From a virus, in IMG/VR virus record IMGVR_UViG_3300011116_000639, positions 1-22,302 of that record: a stretch of DNA of 22,302 nucleotides; one strand, given 5' to 3'. Made by a program: the position numbers and the translations under genes. Position 1 is the first letter of the stretch. The number at the start of each line of letters is the position of its first letter. The notes beneath the pieces are model-generated. The model ran no database searches and was not told the origin of the DNA. It saw nothing but the letters and a program-made list of their open reading frames with translations. Shown here in pieces: positions 12,389 through 20,793 of this stretch.

Positions 12389-13195
12389 GTGAAGCCACGC
12401 ATACCATATTTCAGCTTCTACCCGTCCGATTTTATGAACGGGGTGCGCGGCCTTTCGGCGCAAGAGGTTGGCGTATATACGATGCTGCTTTGCCGCATTT
12501 ATGAAGAAAATGGGCCAGTTGAATATCACCAGCTGCGCCTTGCCACTTACTGCGGAATGCGGGTTCCGACATTCGAATCTGTGGTCAAGAAACTGGTTGA
12601 TCTGGGCAAGATCACCATTGCTGAAAACATGCTGTCAAACGCCCGCGCAGAAACTGAAATTGCAAAGCGTTCGGACGATTTGAAAAATAATTCCAAGGCA
12701 GGCAAATCAAGTGCCGAAAAAAGGAAACAAAATCAACAGAACAATCCAACGGGCGTTCAACAGGCGTTCAACCATACAGATACAGATACAGATACAATAA
12801 GTAGTAGTAGTAGTGACGCGCGCGATGCGTTTCCGCAGATCGCCGTGGGCGGTTCGGACGCTGACCAACTTTGGTCTGACCTGATTGCAGCCGTGGGTTT
12901 GCAAAACGGTCAAAGACTTCCCGCGCATTGGATGCCCCCATCGGCCACAATCCACGTTTGGCGATGGGTAAATGATCTTGGGTTGACAGCAGATCAGATC
13001 ATCGAAGTTGCCAAAAAAAACAGGGCGCAATTCAACAACCCGCCAAATGGGCCAAAGGCTTTGGATGCAGCCATGGCCCGTATGGCGGGGGAATTGTCCG
13101 CGCCGAAAATGCAGGCTGGCACGGGGTTCACCGCAACCCCACTGGCCCCAAAGCCCCCCCTTTTTGATTTGACCAAAGTGAGGTTTGACCAATGA
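12389..13195 (+). CDS. DUF1376/YdaU-type replication protein
   Basis: A 268-residue protein with a GTG start. The N-terminal region (about 7-70) matches the DUF1376/YdaU family: YFSFYPSDFMNGVRGLSAQE, then YTMLLCRIYEENGPV, a winged-helix-like module seen in phage replication initiators. A basic, Asn/Gln-rich linker follows, including short TDTDTDT and SSSSS runs encoded by simple repeats. A C-terminal helical domain (about 155-235, GLTADQIIEVAKKNRAQF) completes it. By family it probably recruits helicase or binds origin DNA. Its stop overlaps the next start (ATGA). Confidence 0.85.
   Translation: MKPRIPYFSFYPSDFMNGVRGLSAQEVGVYTMLLCRIYEENGPVEYHQLRLATYCGMRVPTFESVVKKLVDLGKITIAENMLSNARAETEIAKRSDDLKNNSKAGKSSAEKRKQNQQNNPTGVQQAFNHTDTDTDTISSSSSDARDAFPQIAVGGSDADQLWSDLIAAVGLQNGQRLPAHWMPPSATIHVWRWVNDLGLTADQIIEVAKKNRAQFNNPPNGPKALDAAMARMAGELSAPKMQAGTGFTATPLAPKPPLFDLTKVRFDQ
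12776..12814 (+). repeat. in-frame simple repeats in the DUF1376 gene
   Basis: Three ACAGAT units (12776-12793) and five AGT units (12800-12814) lie close together in the linker of the DUF1376 protein. They encode a Thr-Asp run and five serines. Both unit lengths are multiples of three, so copy changes would alter linker length without breaking the frame. Confidence 0.85.
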
Positions 13196-13803
13196 ATCGC
13201 AATGACGACATTGCTAGATTGTTTAACGATTGGCTTGCGCGCAAAGCGCCGCCACGCGAATTTGCAGACAAGCCCGAATCTGCCCAAGCCGAGGCCGTGG
13301 CGCTGGCAAAGGTGCTTCTGCGCATGGCCCCTGCCACGGGCTACATCGAATTTGTGAACGAGGCGCTGGACGCGCTGGACTTGCAAATGAAAACCCGATT
13401 TTGGCCCAATGCAAACGAATTGGGCGCAGCTTGTTCAAACGTGCGCAAGGAAAAGCACCGCAAAGCTCAAATCCAAAACGGCGGTGATGTGGATATGTCC
13501 CCGGATGGCATCACAGCCCGCAAAATGCAGCGCGGTGAGCCTGTAGGCGAGGGTTGGTTATATGGCCGCCAAGCCTGTATTTTGATCGCCACAGGCAAGA
13601 TTGATGAGGCGACAATGACCGCTTATCGCAGCGGCGCATTCTTGGCCCGCCGTGAGGCATTTGGACAGGAAGCCGCCCTTGAGTGGGAGGCAGAGGCAAA
13701 AGTCCGCCACGCAGAGGCCAAGGAAATTCGCAAGCAAGTCATCGAAAAAAACCGCAACACAGCCCCGCCAAACATGCGGGCAAATCGGGAAATCGCAGCA
13801 TGA
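13192..13803 (+). CDS. conserved replication-module protein, function unknown
   Basis: A 203-residue protein coupled to the DUF1376 protein (ATGA). The N-terminal half is helical (DDIARLFNDWLARKAPPREF; AEAVALAKVLLRM), the centre has TRFWPNANELGAACSNVRKE, and the C-terminal part has GEGWLYGRQACILIATGKID followed by a long charged helix. The TRFWPNANE segment is of a type seen in small phage proteins encoded beside replication initiators. It could be a helicase-loader-like partner, but no ATPase motif is present, so this is position-based inference. Confidence 0.72.
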   Translation: MNRNDDIARLFNDWLARKAPPREFADKPESAQAEAVALAKVLLRMAPATGYIEFVNEALDALDLQMKTRFWPNANELGAACSNVRKEKHRKAQIQNGGDVDMSPDGITARKMQRGEPVGEGWLYGRQACILIATGKIDEATMTAYRSGAFLARREAFGQEAALEWEAEAKVRHAEAKEIRKQVIEKNRNTAPPNMRANREIAA

Positions 13804-14273
13804 CAACCCATTTCAATTCCTACGAATTTCGCACCGTGACACCCGTCACTGTCCTACCGCCCAAGCCCGCGCAGGTATCGCCCGCCATTGCCGCGCGGAT
13901 GCAGGAGTTGGCCCTGCGCATGGCCCCGCTGATGAAGGGCGGGATGGATTTTGACATGGCCTATGCGCAGGCGTTTTGCGAACTCGCCAAGCCCAAGCGC
14001 AAGGCGGAACGCGACAGGTTCATTCCAAACGCCAGCGAAAACGGCGCAAAAGGCGGCAATGGCGGAATCAATGAATTGCCGCAAAGCCTGATTGACGAGG
14101 TGCTTGGCGATACGGGTAAAACTGCCGAAAACATTCGCCGCGTGTTGATGGAATGGAATATGCCAACGGGTCACAGGGCTATATCGCGCGCATTGCGGGC
14201 GGGTGTTGAATCTGGGCGGTTGGTTGCAGAGCCGAAGGGCAAGGCCGTGATTTATCGGAGGGCGGCGGTATGA
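13800..14273 (+). CDS. hypothetical protein with winged-helix-like end
   Basis: A 157-residue protein. I use the ATG at 13800 that overlaps the previous stop (ATGA); the longer frame to 13683 reads as Arg/His-rich shadow. The N-terminal part is Pro-rich (VTPVTVLPPKPAQVSPA), the centre is helical, and the C-terminus (about 105-157) contains TAENIRRVLMEWNMPTGH, ISRALRAGVESGRL and AVIYRR, like a small winged helix. A DNA-binding role is plausible. It is coupled to the next gene by ATGA. Confidence 0.72.
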   Translation: MTTHFNSYEFRTVTPVTVLPPKPAQVSPAIAARMQELALRMAPLMKGGMDFDMAYAQAFCELAKPKRKAERDRFIPNASENGAKGGNGGINELPQSLIDEVLGDTGKTAENIRRVLMEWNMPTGHRAISRALRAGVESGRLVAEPKGKAVIYRRAAV

Positions 14274-14686
14274 GTGACGCGCCAGAATACCGATACATCG
14301 GCAGGGACGGAAAGCCCGTGCTGGCGCGCGACTTAGAGGATCAGCGTGACGCAGCCATTGCCCGCGCGGAAACGGCAGAGGCCAAAATTGCAGCTTGGGA
14401 GGATAATGACGGGATGGATGGCGCGGTCGTTTGTTTAATCCGCAAGTTGCTGGACGATTGCGAAGTGCCAAAAGCGGCCTTTATTGACGATCATGTGATT
14501 AACGCGATTGTCCAGCGCAATGATGCTATCGCGGCGAAAGAGGCGGCGGAAAAGGAACGGGATGTGTTGCGGGCGGCTTTGTCCGAGATCGAAGGGGCCG
14601 CAAGCCCAGATCATTGGGTTCCGCAATATCAGCATTGCGTCGACATCGCCCGCCAAGCCCTGAAAGGAACGCCCAATGCAGATTGA
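14270..14686 (+). CDS. small coiled-coil hypothetical protein
   Basis: A 138-residue protein starting MSDAPEYRYIGRDGKPVLAR. A long helix follows (about 20-45, DQRDAAIARAETAEAKIAAW), then a second helical part with AAKEAAEKERDVLRAALSEI. Such Ala/Glu/Arg-rich helical proteins are frequent near the end of phage early operons and have no assigned function. It overlaps the previous stop (ATGA), and a 15-codon reading frame begins inside its end. Confidence 0.7.
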   Translation: MSDAPEYRYIGRDGKPVLARDLEDQRDAAIARAETAEAKIAAWEDNDGMDGAVVCLIRKLLDDCEVPKAAFIDDHVINAIVQRNDAIAAKEAAEKERDVLRAALSEIEGAASPDHWVPQYQHCVDIARQALKGTPNAD

Positions 14687-14723
14687 CAAAGACACCCTTG
14701 CGGCAAAGCTGGGAGGTGTGTGA
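14676..14723 (+). CDS. 15-codon micro-ORF with strong ribosome site
   Basis: ATG at 14676 with AAGGA at 14664-14668, seven bases upstream. The peptide is MQIDKDTLAAKLGGV. It overlaps the end of the previous gene by 11 bases, and its TGA shares a base with the next ATG (TGATG). It could be a peptide gene or a translated leader; no function is claimed. Confidence 0.35.
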   Translation: MQIDKDTLAAKLGGV

Positions 14724-14791
14724 TGGGAAAACCTGACGACCAAGTAGCAAAGGCCGCGCTTTTAGCGTATCATGCGGCAGGATACCGGTGA
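14723..14791 (+). CDS. 22-codon micro-ORF with strong ribosome site
   Basis: ATG at 14723 with GGGAGG about six bases upstream, a near-perfect ribosome site. The peptide starts MGKPDDQVAKAALLAYHAA and ends GYR. Its stop overlaps a GTG (14788) in frame with the small terminase. It may be real, or may feed ribosomes into the terminase gene. Confidence 0.38.
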   Translation: MGKPDDQVAKAALLAYHAAGYR

Positions 14792-14799
14792 GAGGCATC

Positions 14800-15282
14800 A
14801 TGGCAGACATCGCAGAAAAACCGACGCCAGAAAAGAAGCGCAAGTTTGGCGGGGCGCAGCCCGGGGCCGGTCGACCTGCGTTCGTGCCAACATCGGAAGA
14901 GCGCGCGCTGGTGCAGAAGCTATCTGGTCTAGGTCTTCCGCAGAACCAGATCCGAATGCTCGTGCGGGGCGGCATCGCGCTTGAGACACTGCTTGAGCAC
15001 TTCCGCGTCGAGCTTGACGAAGGCAAGGCCACCGCCAACTGGAAGATTGCGAACGCGCTGTTTAACAAGGCACTGAAGGGCGACACAACCGCCATGATCT
15101 GGTGGACAAAAACGCAGATGCGCTGGTCGGAAACGCAGAAGGTCGAGATCACCGGCGCGGCTGGCGGCCCGATCCAAAGTGTCGATCTATCGAAGGTATC
15201 GACCGAATCGCTCCTCGAACTGTCAAAGGCGATCGCAGATGCAACTCCCCAAGATCACGACGGCAGATCGCGACTTAATTGA
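14800..15282 (+). CDS. terminase small subunit-like protein
   Basis: A 160-residue protein directly before the large terminase. It begins with a basic, Pro-rich tail and AQPGAGRPAF (19-28), a segment typical of small terminases. A helix-turn-helix-like part follows (LVQKLSGLGLPQNQIRMLVR), then helices containing ANALFNKALKGDTTAMIWW. Small terminases bind the packaging site and deliver DNA to the large subunit. I prefer the ATG at 14800 because AGAGG lies four to five bases upstream; a GTG at 14788 overlapping the previous stop is an alternative adding four residues. It overlaps the large subunit by 44 bases. Confidence 0.8.
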   Translation: MADIAEKPTPEKKRKFGGAQPGAGRPAFVPTSEERALVQKLSGLGLPQNQIRMLVRGGIALETLLEHFRVELDEGKATANWKIANALFNKALKGDTTAMIWWTKTQMRWSETQKVEITGAAGGPIQSVDLSKVSTESLLELSKAIADATPQDHDGRSRLN

Positions 15283-16705
15283 GGCGGAGCTTTGCCGCCG
15301 GTCGGTGCTTTATTTTGCGCAGACCTTCTGGCCCGTCCTAGAACCCGGGCGCAGTCTGGTCACTGGCTGGCCGATTGAGGCGATCGCGGAGCACCTCGAA
15401 GCGGTGACACGCGGAGAGATCCGCAAGCTGCTGATCACTGTTCCGCCCGGGTCAATGAAGTCGCTGCTGACGCGGGCGTTCTGGCCCGCATGGAGTTGGG
15501 CAAAAGACCCGTCGCTGCGATACATCGGCGCGTCCTACGCAGAGGCGCTGGCAGCGCGCGACAACAGACGCGCCAAGATGATCGTCGAGAGCCCGCTTTA
15601 CCAGCGGCTATTCCCGCGCGTGCGGCTGTCGGATGACCAAGCGCAGAAAGTGAACTTCGCGAATACCGCGACCGGATCCATGATGGCGACATCGGTGCGC
15701 GGACGCGCGACAGGCGAGCGCGGGGATGTGTTCGTGATTGATGACCCCCACAACGTGCTAGAGGCGGAAAGCGAGGCGATCAGGGGCGAAACGCTGCAAT
15801 GGTTCCGCGAGGTCGTGCCCAGCCGCGTGAATGACCTAGACCTCAGCGCGTTCGTCTGCATCATGCAGCGCGTGCATCACGAGGACGTGGCCGCAGCGGC
15901 CATAGAACAGGGCTATGAGCACCTCATGATCCCGATGCACTACGACCCCGCCAGAACGCGCACGACGTCGATAGGCTGGCGGGATCCGCGCACGCAGCCC
16001 AATGAACTGATGTGGCCGGCGCGCTTCTCTGCGCAGGCGGTGGCGGAACTGGTGCAGACGCTCGGCCCCTACGCATCGGCAGCCCAACTGGAGCAGCGGC
16101 CAACGCCGCGCGAAGGCGGGCTGTTCAAGGTCGACAAGATCCAAACAATCGACGCCATCCCTGACGAGGAGATCAACTGGTGCAGGGCATGGGATCTCGC
16201 GGCGACTGATGGCGGCGGCGCATATACCGCAGGCGTGTTAGTCGGTTGGCGCGTCGAGGCGCGCCGGGTGATCATCGCGGACGTGCGGCGCGCCCGCATG
16301 GGGCCGGACGGCGTGCGCAAGATGGTCGCGGACGCCGCAGACTTCGACGGCGACGACGTGCCCATCTCGCTCCCGCAGGATCCCGGGCAGGCCGGCAAGG
16401 CGCAGGCGCGTGACTTCGTGGTGCGTCTGGCTGGGTATCGCGTGCGGATCGAGCCGCAGAGCGGATCCAAGGAGACCCGCGCCGAACCGCTGGCGGCGCA
16501 GATGGAAGCGGGCAACGTGGACATTGTGACCGGTGCTTGGAACCGCGACTTCATAGAAGAGCTTCGACATTTCCCAAGATCAGTGTATAAAGACCAAGCA
16601 GACGCCGCGAGCTCGGGCTTTAACGCCGTCTCGCCGAAGAAGCAGAAGAAGACCGGTCTATTTGTGATCGGTGATCATGTGGGCAACAAAGCGAGGCCGG
16701 TCTGA
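15239..16705 (+). CDS. terL: terminase large subunit
   Basis: The 488-residue packaging motor. The ATPase half has Walker A VPPGSMKS at 68-75, Walker B VFVIDD at 164-169 and a coupling segment FVCIMQRVHHEDVA (205-218). The nuclease half starts near 315 with WDLAAT, where Asp319 is the likely metal ligand, followed by QDPGQAGKAQARDFV and a late acidic motif (KDQADAAS). It should translocate DNA into the prohead using ATP and cut concatemers. I chose the ATG at 15239; a longer frame from 15179 lacks family-like sequence. It overlaps the small subunit and joins the portal by TGATG. Confidence 0.94.
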   Translation: MQLPKITTADRDLIEAELCRRSVLYFAQTFWPVLEPGRSLVTGWPIEAIAEHLEAVTRGEIRKLLITVPPGSMKSLLTRAFWPAWSWAKDPSLRYIGASYAEALAARDNRRAKMIVESPLYQRLFPRVRLSDDQAQKVNFANTATGSMMATSVRGRATGERGDVFVIDDPHNVLEAESEAIRGETLQWFREVVPSRVNDLDLSAFVCIMQRVHHEDVAAAAIEQGYEHLMIPMHYDPARTRTTSIGWRDPRTQPNELMWPARFSAQAVAELVQTLGPYASAAQLEQRPTPREGGLFKVDKIQTIDAIPDEEINWCRAWDLAATDGGGAYTAGVLVGWRVEARRVIIADVRRARMGPDGVRKMVADAADFDGDDVPISLPQDPGQAGKAQARDFVVRLAGYRVRIEPQSGSKETRAEPLAAQMEAGNVDIVTGAWNRDFIEELRHFPRSVYKDQADAASSGFNAVSPKKQKKTGLFVIGDHVGNKARPV

Positions 16706-18063
16706 TGAAAGCACCAACAAAGTCAACGGCGACGCGCGAACTGGGCGCGGCAGGCAATTACGGGCGCGACGACCAGCTGCGCCCCGATGAGTTCTTGCCG
16801 AAACTGCGCGGGCTGAACGCGACGCGGACGTTCCGCGAGATGAAAGACAACGACCCGACGATCGGCGCAATCCTGATGGCATTCGAGATGTTGCTGCGCG
16901 CGGCGGAGTTCCGCGTCGACGCGGCTGACACCAGCCCAGAGGCAGAGGAAGCGAAACTGTTCGTCGAACAGTGCTTTGACGACATGGAAGGAACTGTTGA
17001 CGACTTCCTCGCCGAAGTGCTGACGTTCCTCCCGTTCGGCTTCTCGGTCTTCGAGGTGGTCTATAAAACCAGATCCGGGCGCGTGACCGACGATCCGGCG
17101 CTCTATTCGCAGTTTGATGATGGCCGCTATGGCATCCGCAAGCTCGCGCCGCGTGCCCAGTGGACGATTGACCGGTTCCTGACCGACGAGAACGGCACGA
17201 TCACGGGCGTGCGGCAGAGCGCGCTGTCGCTCAAACTCGGATCCGTTGACATCCCGTCATCGAAAATGCTGCACTTCCGCACATCGACTGTGAACAACGA
17301 TCCCAGCGGGCGCTCCATCCTGCGCAACGCCTTCACCTCGTATCACTATGCGTCGCACATTCAGATGATCGAGGCGATCGCGGTCGAGCGCGAGATGAAC
17401 GGCATCCCAGTGGGCAAGATCCCGTCCGAATATTTGGGCGAGAGCGCGAGCGCCGCGCAGCAGGGCTTCACCAATGCGTTCAAGAAGATCCTGCGCGACG
17501 TCAAATTTAACGATCAGGGCTTCATCTTGATCCCGTCCGACGTTTACGAGAACGACGACGGCACAAAGACATCGATCCCGATGGTTGAGTTCGGGCTAGT
17601 GACTGCCCAAGGGTCGCGGGCGATCCCGACGGGAGATGTGATCCTGCGCCACCAGCAAAACATCGCTCGTTCCGTGCTGGCCGATTTCCTGATGCTGGGC
17701 GGCGGCGACACTGGGTCGTTCGCCCTATCCAAAAGCAAAACAGACCTATTCCTAGCGGCAGCAAGCGGCTATACTGACGCGATTGCATCGGTGCTGAACC
17801 GCCAGCTTCTGCCGCGCCTCTGGGAGATCAACGGGTTCGACCCGGCAGTCATGCCAAAGGTCGGATTTGGCGAGATCGCGCCGGTGGATCTGGCCGAACT
17901 GGGCGCGTTCGTGCGCGACATCTCAGGCGCGGGGATGCCGCTGTTCCCAGACGACGACACAGAAAACACGTTGCGGCGCGCCGCCGGCTTCCCAGAGAAA
18001 ACAATCGACCCGGATCTGCTCGGGTCGCCAAACACGCAGATTGATGAAGGGGTTCCAGCATGA
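16705..18063 (+). CDS. portal protein (Mu gp29/DUF935-like)
   Basis: A 452-residue protein after the large terminase in the standard packaging order. Typical portal features are ATRTFREMKDNDPTIGAILM near residue 35, a clip/stem-like region with FLPFGFSVFEVVY (about 110), HFRTSTVNNDPSGRSIL, AIAVEREMNGIPVGKIPSEY, and a C-terminal stretch with SFALSKSKTDLFLAAASG. It forms the dodecameric ring through which DNA enters and leaves the head. Resemblance is to the DUF935 portals of Mu-like and siphophages. It is coupled to both neighbours (TGATG; ATGA). Confidence 0.9.
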   Translation: MKAPTKSTATRELGAAGNYGRDDQLRPDEFLPKLRGLNATRTFREMKDNDPTIGAILMAFEMLLRAAEFRVDAADTSPEAEEAKLFVEQCFDDMEGTVDDFLAEVLTFLPFGFSVFEVVYKTRSGRVTDDPALYSQFDDGRYGIRKLAPRAQWTIDRFLTDENGTITGVRQSALSLKLGSVDIPSSKMLHFRTSTVNNDPSGRSILRNAFTSYHYASHIQMIEAIAVEREMNGIPVGKIPSEYLGESASAAQQGFTNAFKKILRDVKFNDQGFILIPSDVYENDDGTKTSIPMVEFGLVTAQGSRAIPTGDVILRHQQNIARSVLADFLMLGGGDTGSFALSKSKTDLFLAAASGYTDAIASVLNRQLLPRLWEINGFDPAVMPKVGFGEIAPVDLAELGAFVRDISGAGMPLFPDDDTENTLRRAAGFPEKTIDPDLLGSPNTQIDEGVPA

Positions 18064-18443
18064 GGTTCCAAGTCTACCCGCGCGGTATATGGATCGCGAT
18101 CAATGACTTTACTGTGGCCGCTATTGAGGCGTCGATGTCGGGCGAAACGATGATCGTGCACGCGCCGGGCTTGCAGTTCGCCGTGACCAACGGCGCGGAG
18201 TTCATCGAGACCGACGCGTTCGCGCGCGACTTTATCGAGATGAGCCCGCAGCGGTGGATCCGCACCTCGGCGATCGCGTCGATCAAGCGGTTCGGCGACG
18301 AATATGCGCGCGTCATGCTGCAAGATGTGCGGCAGTGCTTTGACATCTTCCCCGGCGAAAACGACCTGTTTGAAGTCTATCAGGCGTTTCGCTCGAAACT
18401 GCCGCTCGGCGCGCCTGCGTTCACAGATCTGGACAGCATCTGA
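18060..18443 (+). CDS. hypothetical protein between portal and head-morphogenesis genes
   Basis: A 127-residue soluble protein starting MRFQVYPRGIWIAINDFTVA. Short alternating strands (ETMIVHAPGLQFAVTNGAEF, RWIRTSAIASIKRF) suggest a compact beta-rich fold. No family is recognised. It is coupled at both ends, so it probably is made with head proteins. A structural or assembly role is inferred from position only. Confidence 0.72.
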   Translation: MRFQVYPRGIWIAINDFTVAAIEASMSGETMIVHAPGLQFAVTNGAEFIETDAFARDFIEMSPQRWIRTSAIASIKRFGDEYARVMLQDVRQCFDIFPGENDLFEVYQAFRSKLPLGAPAFTDLDSI

Positions 18444-20578
18444 TGAACGCCGCCATCCGCAAGATCACCGCGTCCGACGCTGTGGCCGTGTTTTTGCGGG
18501 CGGCAGAGGGCATGGATCCGAAGATTGCAAAGGCGTTCATCTCGGCCATCGAAGCGATCCGCACCCGCGTTCCTGCGGAGACTATCGCGCGGCTGATCGA
18601 GCGGCGCGACTTCACCTCGCTGGAGGCGGCATTCGCCGGGCATTTCACCTCGACCGAATGGCAGCCCTACGGCAAGGCAATCGAGCAGGCGGTGCTGGCG
18701 GGGGTCAAGGCCACGAGCAGCACGCAGGGCGTGATCAACGGCGCGCAGGCAGACTTTGAGATCGCCGTCGGGCTGAACCCGCGCCTCGAGCAGTTCGCCC
18801 TCACGATGACATCGACGCGGATCCGCGAGATCGACCAGACAACGCGCGACACCATCCGGCAAGTGCTCCAGCGCGGGCTGACAGCGGGAGATGACCCGTT
18901 CGCCATCGCGCGCCAGATCAGGGGCTCCATCGGGCTGACGCGGCGTCAGGAGGCGGCGGTTTCGAACTATGAGCGGATGCTGCGCGCGCTCGACCCAGAG
19001 GCGCTGGATCGCAAGCTGCGCGACCGGCGCAGCGACGCATCCGTCGGGCGCGCAATCGCCAACGACAAGGCGCTGACAGACGCGCAGATCCGCTCGCTGG
19101 TCGACCGGTATCGTGACCGCTATGTCAAATATCGGGCAAACGTCATCGCGCGCACAGAGAGCATCCGCGCCGTGCAGGGCGCGCAGTGGGAGCTCTTTCA
19201 GGACATGATCAACAAAGGGCAGATCGACGCCCGACAGGTGCGCAGGACGTGGATTAACACCAACGACGGGCACGTTCGGAACTCGCACGTCCAGATCCCG
19301 CAGATCAACCCGCGCGGCGTCGGGCAAGCCGAAACCTTCACGAGCCCGCTCGGGCCGATCCTCTATCCGGGCGATCCCAGCGCGCTTGCCGCAAACACGA
19401 TCCAATGTCGGTGCGCTGTCTTTGCGCGCATCATCTCTCGCGATCTGCTCCCGCCCTCTCCGGGAGCGGTGATCGCGCCGCCCCCGCCGCCGCGTCCAGT
19501 TGCTGCTCCTCTCCCAGCGATGACCGACGAAGAACGGCGGCGGCGGGTCTGGGTGAACAAGAGCCCAGATGAACGGCTCAATGTCGCGCCCGCGTTCATG
19601 GATGCGGAGGTCGATCGGCTCGCTGTTATCGAGAAGCTCGGGGATCTCAAGGGCGGCGTGATCTTCGTCAAGAAGGGCGCGTATCACGAGACGCGCACGC
19701 TGCGCATCGCCATGTCGAACCGGGACACCGCCTCGGATGATTACCAGACGACCATGCGGCACGAATACGGCCACCACATCGACGCAGTGATTGACCGACA
19801 TCTGCTTGCCAAAGCGGGGGTCAGTCAGGGAAAGATCGACGTTTATGCCGGCTATGCGTCCCGCCGCGCCCTCGCAGCAATCGCCAAAGATGGGCAGGCG
19901 CTGAACGAAACGCTGATCAAGGACGGGCCGCAGATCTGGAAAGCAACACCGCAAACGGCGGCACCGGGCGCGCAAGAGAAGGTCACCGCTGCGCAGATCG
20001 CGCTGTCTAGCGCCATTGGCGTGCAGGGGCGGGACAACGCCGCAGCGGCTTATGCCAACCTCGCGGCAGAGTTCAAGAAGCGGGGGCTTGATTACGAAGA
20101 GGCCAAACTCATTTGCCCCCCGCTCGCGCTCCGTCCTGGCACTAACCCAGACAACGACTACCCGACGCTCGGCGCAGTCGAAAGCGCGGTGCGCTTTCTG
20201 GTGGCCTATGATCTGAACGATCATTATACGCTCATGGAAGAACTGTCGTCGCTGCGGCGCGGCGGATTGCTAGTCGGCCTGTCAGACAGCATCGGGGCCG
20301 CGACATTGCAGCAGATTGGCTACGGGTTCGGGCATAAGGCGACCTATTATAGCAAGTTCAAAACGTGGTCTAAATCTGCAAATCAGCAAGGCTTGCCGGG
20401 GGAGTTTACGCACAAACTCGGGCGGCGCGAATACGGGGTCGGGACAAGCGCCCAGCTATTTGCAAACTGGTTCGAAGCGTGGACGAGCGGGAACCCGACG
20501 CAATACGCGGTCTTCACGCGGTTCTTCCCGCGCACATCGAAGATATTTGAGGATCTGGTCGAGGAGGCGCTGAAATGA
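18443..20578 (+). CDS. head morphogenesis protein (Mu gpF/SPP1 gp7-like) with C-terminal HEXXH domain
   Basis: A 711-residue, two-part protein. Part one (about 1-330) is the Mu gpF/SPP1 gp7 minor head protein: IARTESIRAVQGAQW (235-249), RRTWINTNDGHVRNSHV (267-283) and NTIQCRCAVF (318-327) are the family signatures. A proline-rich linker (about 337-358) joins a second domain with HEYGHH at 440-445, a zincin HEXXH site with two candidate zinc His and Glu441 as base. Downstream are SDSIGAATLQQIGYGFGH (614-631) and a helix QLFANWFEAW (671-680). In similar phage domains I recall Glu at the position of Gln671 as third ligand; here it is Gln. The domain may cut head proteins or host targets, or be inactive and structural. 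The gene starts at TGATG. Confidence 0.88.
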   Translation: MNAAIRKITASDAVAVFLRAAEGMDPKIAKAFISAIEAIRTRVPAETIARLIERRDFTSLEAAFAGHFTSTEWQPYGKAIEQAVLAGVKATSSTQGVINGAQADFEIAVGLNPRLEQFALTMTSTRIREIDQTTRDTIRQVLQRGLTAGDDPFAIARQIRGSIGLTRRQEAAVSNYERMLRALDPEALDRKLRDRRSDASVGRAIANDKALTDAQIRSLVDRYRDRYVKYRANVIARTESIRAVQGAQWELFQDMINKGQIDARQVRRTWINTNDGHVRNSHVQIPQINPRGVGQAETFTSPLGPILYPGDPSALAANTIQCRCAVFARIISRDLLPPSPGAVIAPPPPPRPVAAPLPAMTDEERRRRVWVNKSPDERLNVAPAFMDAEVDRLAVIEKLGDLKGGVIFVKKGAYHETRTLRIAMSNRDTASDDYQTTMRHEYGHHIDAVIDRHLLAKAGVSQGKIDVYAGYASRRALAAIAKDGQALNETLIKDGPQIWKATPQTAAPGAQEKVTAAQIALSSAIGVQGRDNAAAAYANLAAEFKKRGLDYEEAKLICPPLALRPGTNPDNDYPTLGAVESAVRFLVAYDLNDHYTLMEELSSLRRGGLLVGLSDSIGAATLQQIGYGFGHKATYYSKFKTWSKSANQQGLPGEFTHKLGRREYGVGTSAQLFANWFEAWTSGNPTQYAVFTRFFPRTSKIFEDLVEEALK

Positions 20579-20793
20579 TGGACGATTTCACATTGCGGTT
20601 CCGCGCTGCGATTGATCGTTATGCGGTCAAGTTTCCCGGAGAGATGCCAGATATGCGATCAATGGGCGATGCTGACTATTACGCGCTCCCAGAACTACTA
20701 GATCGCGCCGTCTTGCGCGGCAGCCCGATCACTGACGAAGATTTCATTGACGGCGTATCAGGGCCGGATCCAGAACTGGGGCGCGTGCTATGA
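20575..20793 (+). CDS. small hypothetical head-region protein
   Basis: A 72-residue acidic protein starting MMDDFTLRFRAAIDRYAVKF, with a helix at the N-terminus and an Asp-rich end (ITDEDFIDGVSGPDPELGRV). It is coupled to the head protein before it (ATGA) and to the next frame (ATGA at 20790). No family is recognised. Its composition suggests a soluble chaperone- or linker-like role, but this is not shown. Confidence 0.68.
   Translation: MMDDFTLRFRAAIDRYAVKFPGEMPDMRSMGDADYYALPELLDRAVLRGSPITDEDFIDGVSGPDPELGRVL

Noticed and set aside
12707-13192. 161-codon minus-strand frame opposite the DUF1376 gene
   Set aside because: The product is low-complexity where it mirrors the simple repeats, and the plus strand has a recognised family.
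18380-20224. 614-codon open frame on the minus strand opposite the head morphogenesis gene
   Set aside because: The plus-strand frame carries clear gpF-like and HEXXH motifs. The antisense product is Arg/Asp/Leu-rich with no domain and lacks a coupled neighbour; long antisense frames are common in GC-rich genes.
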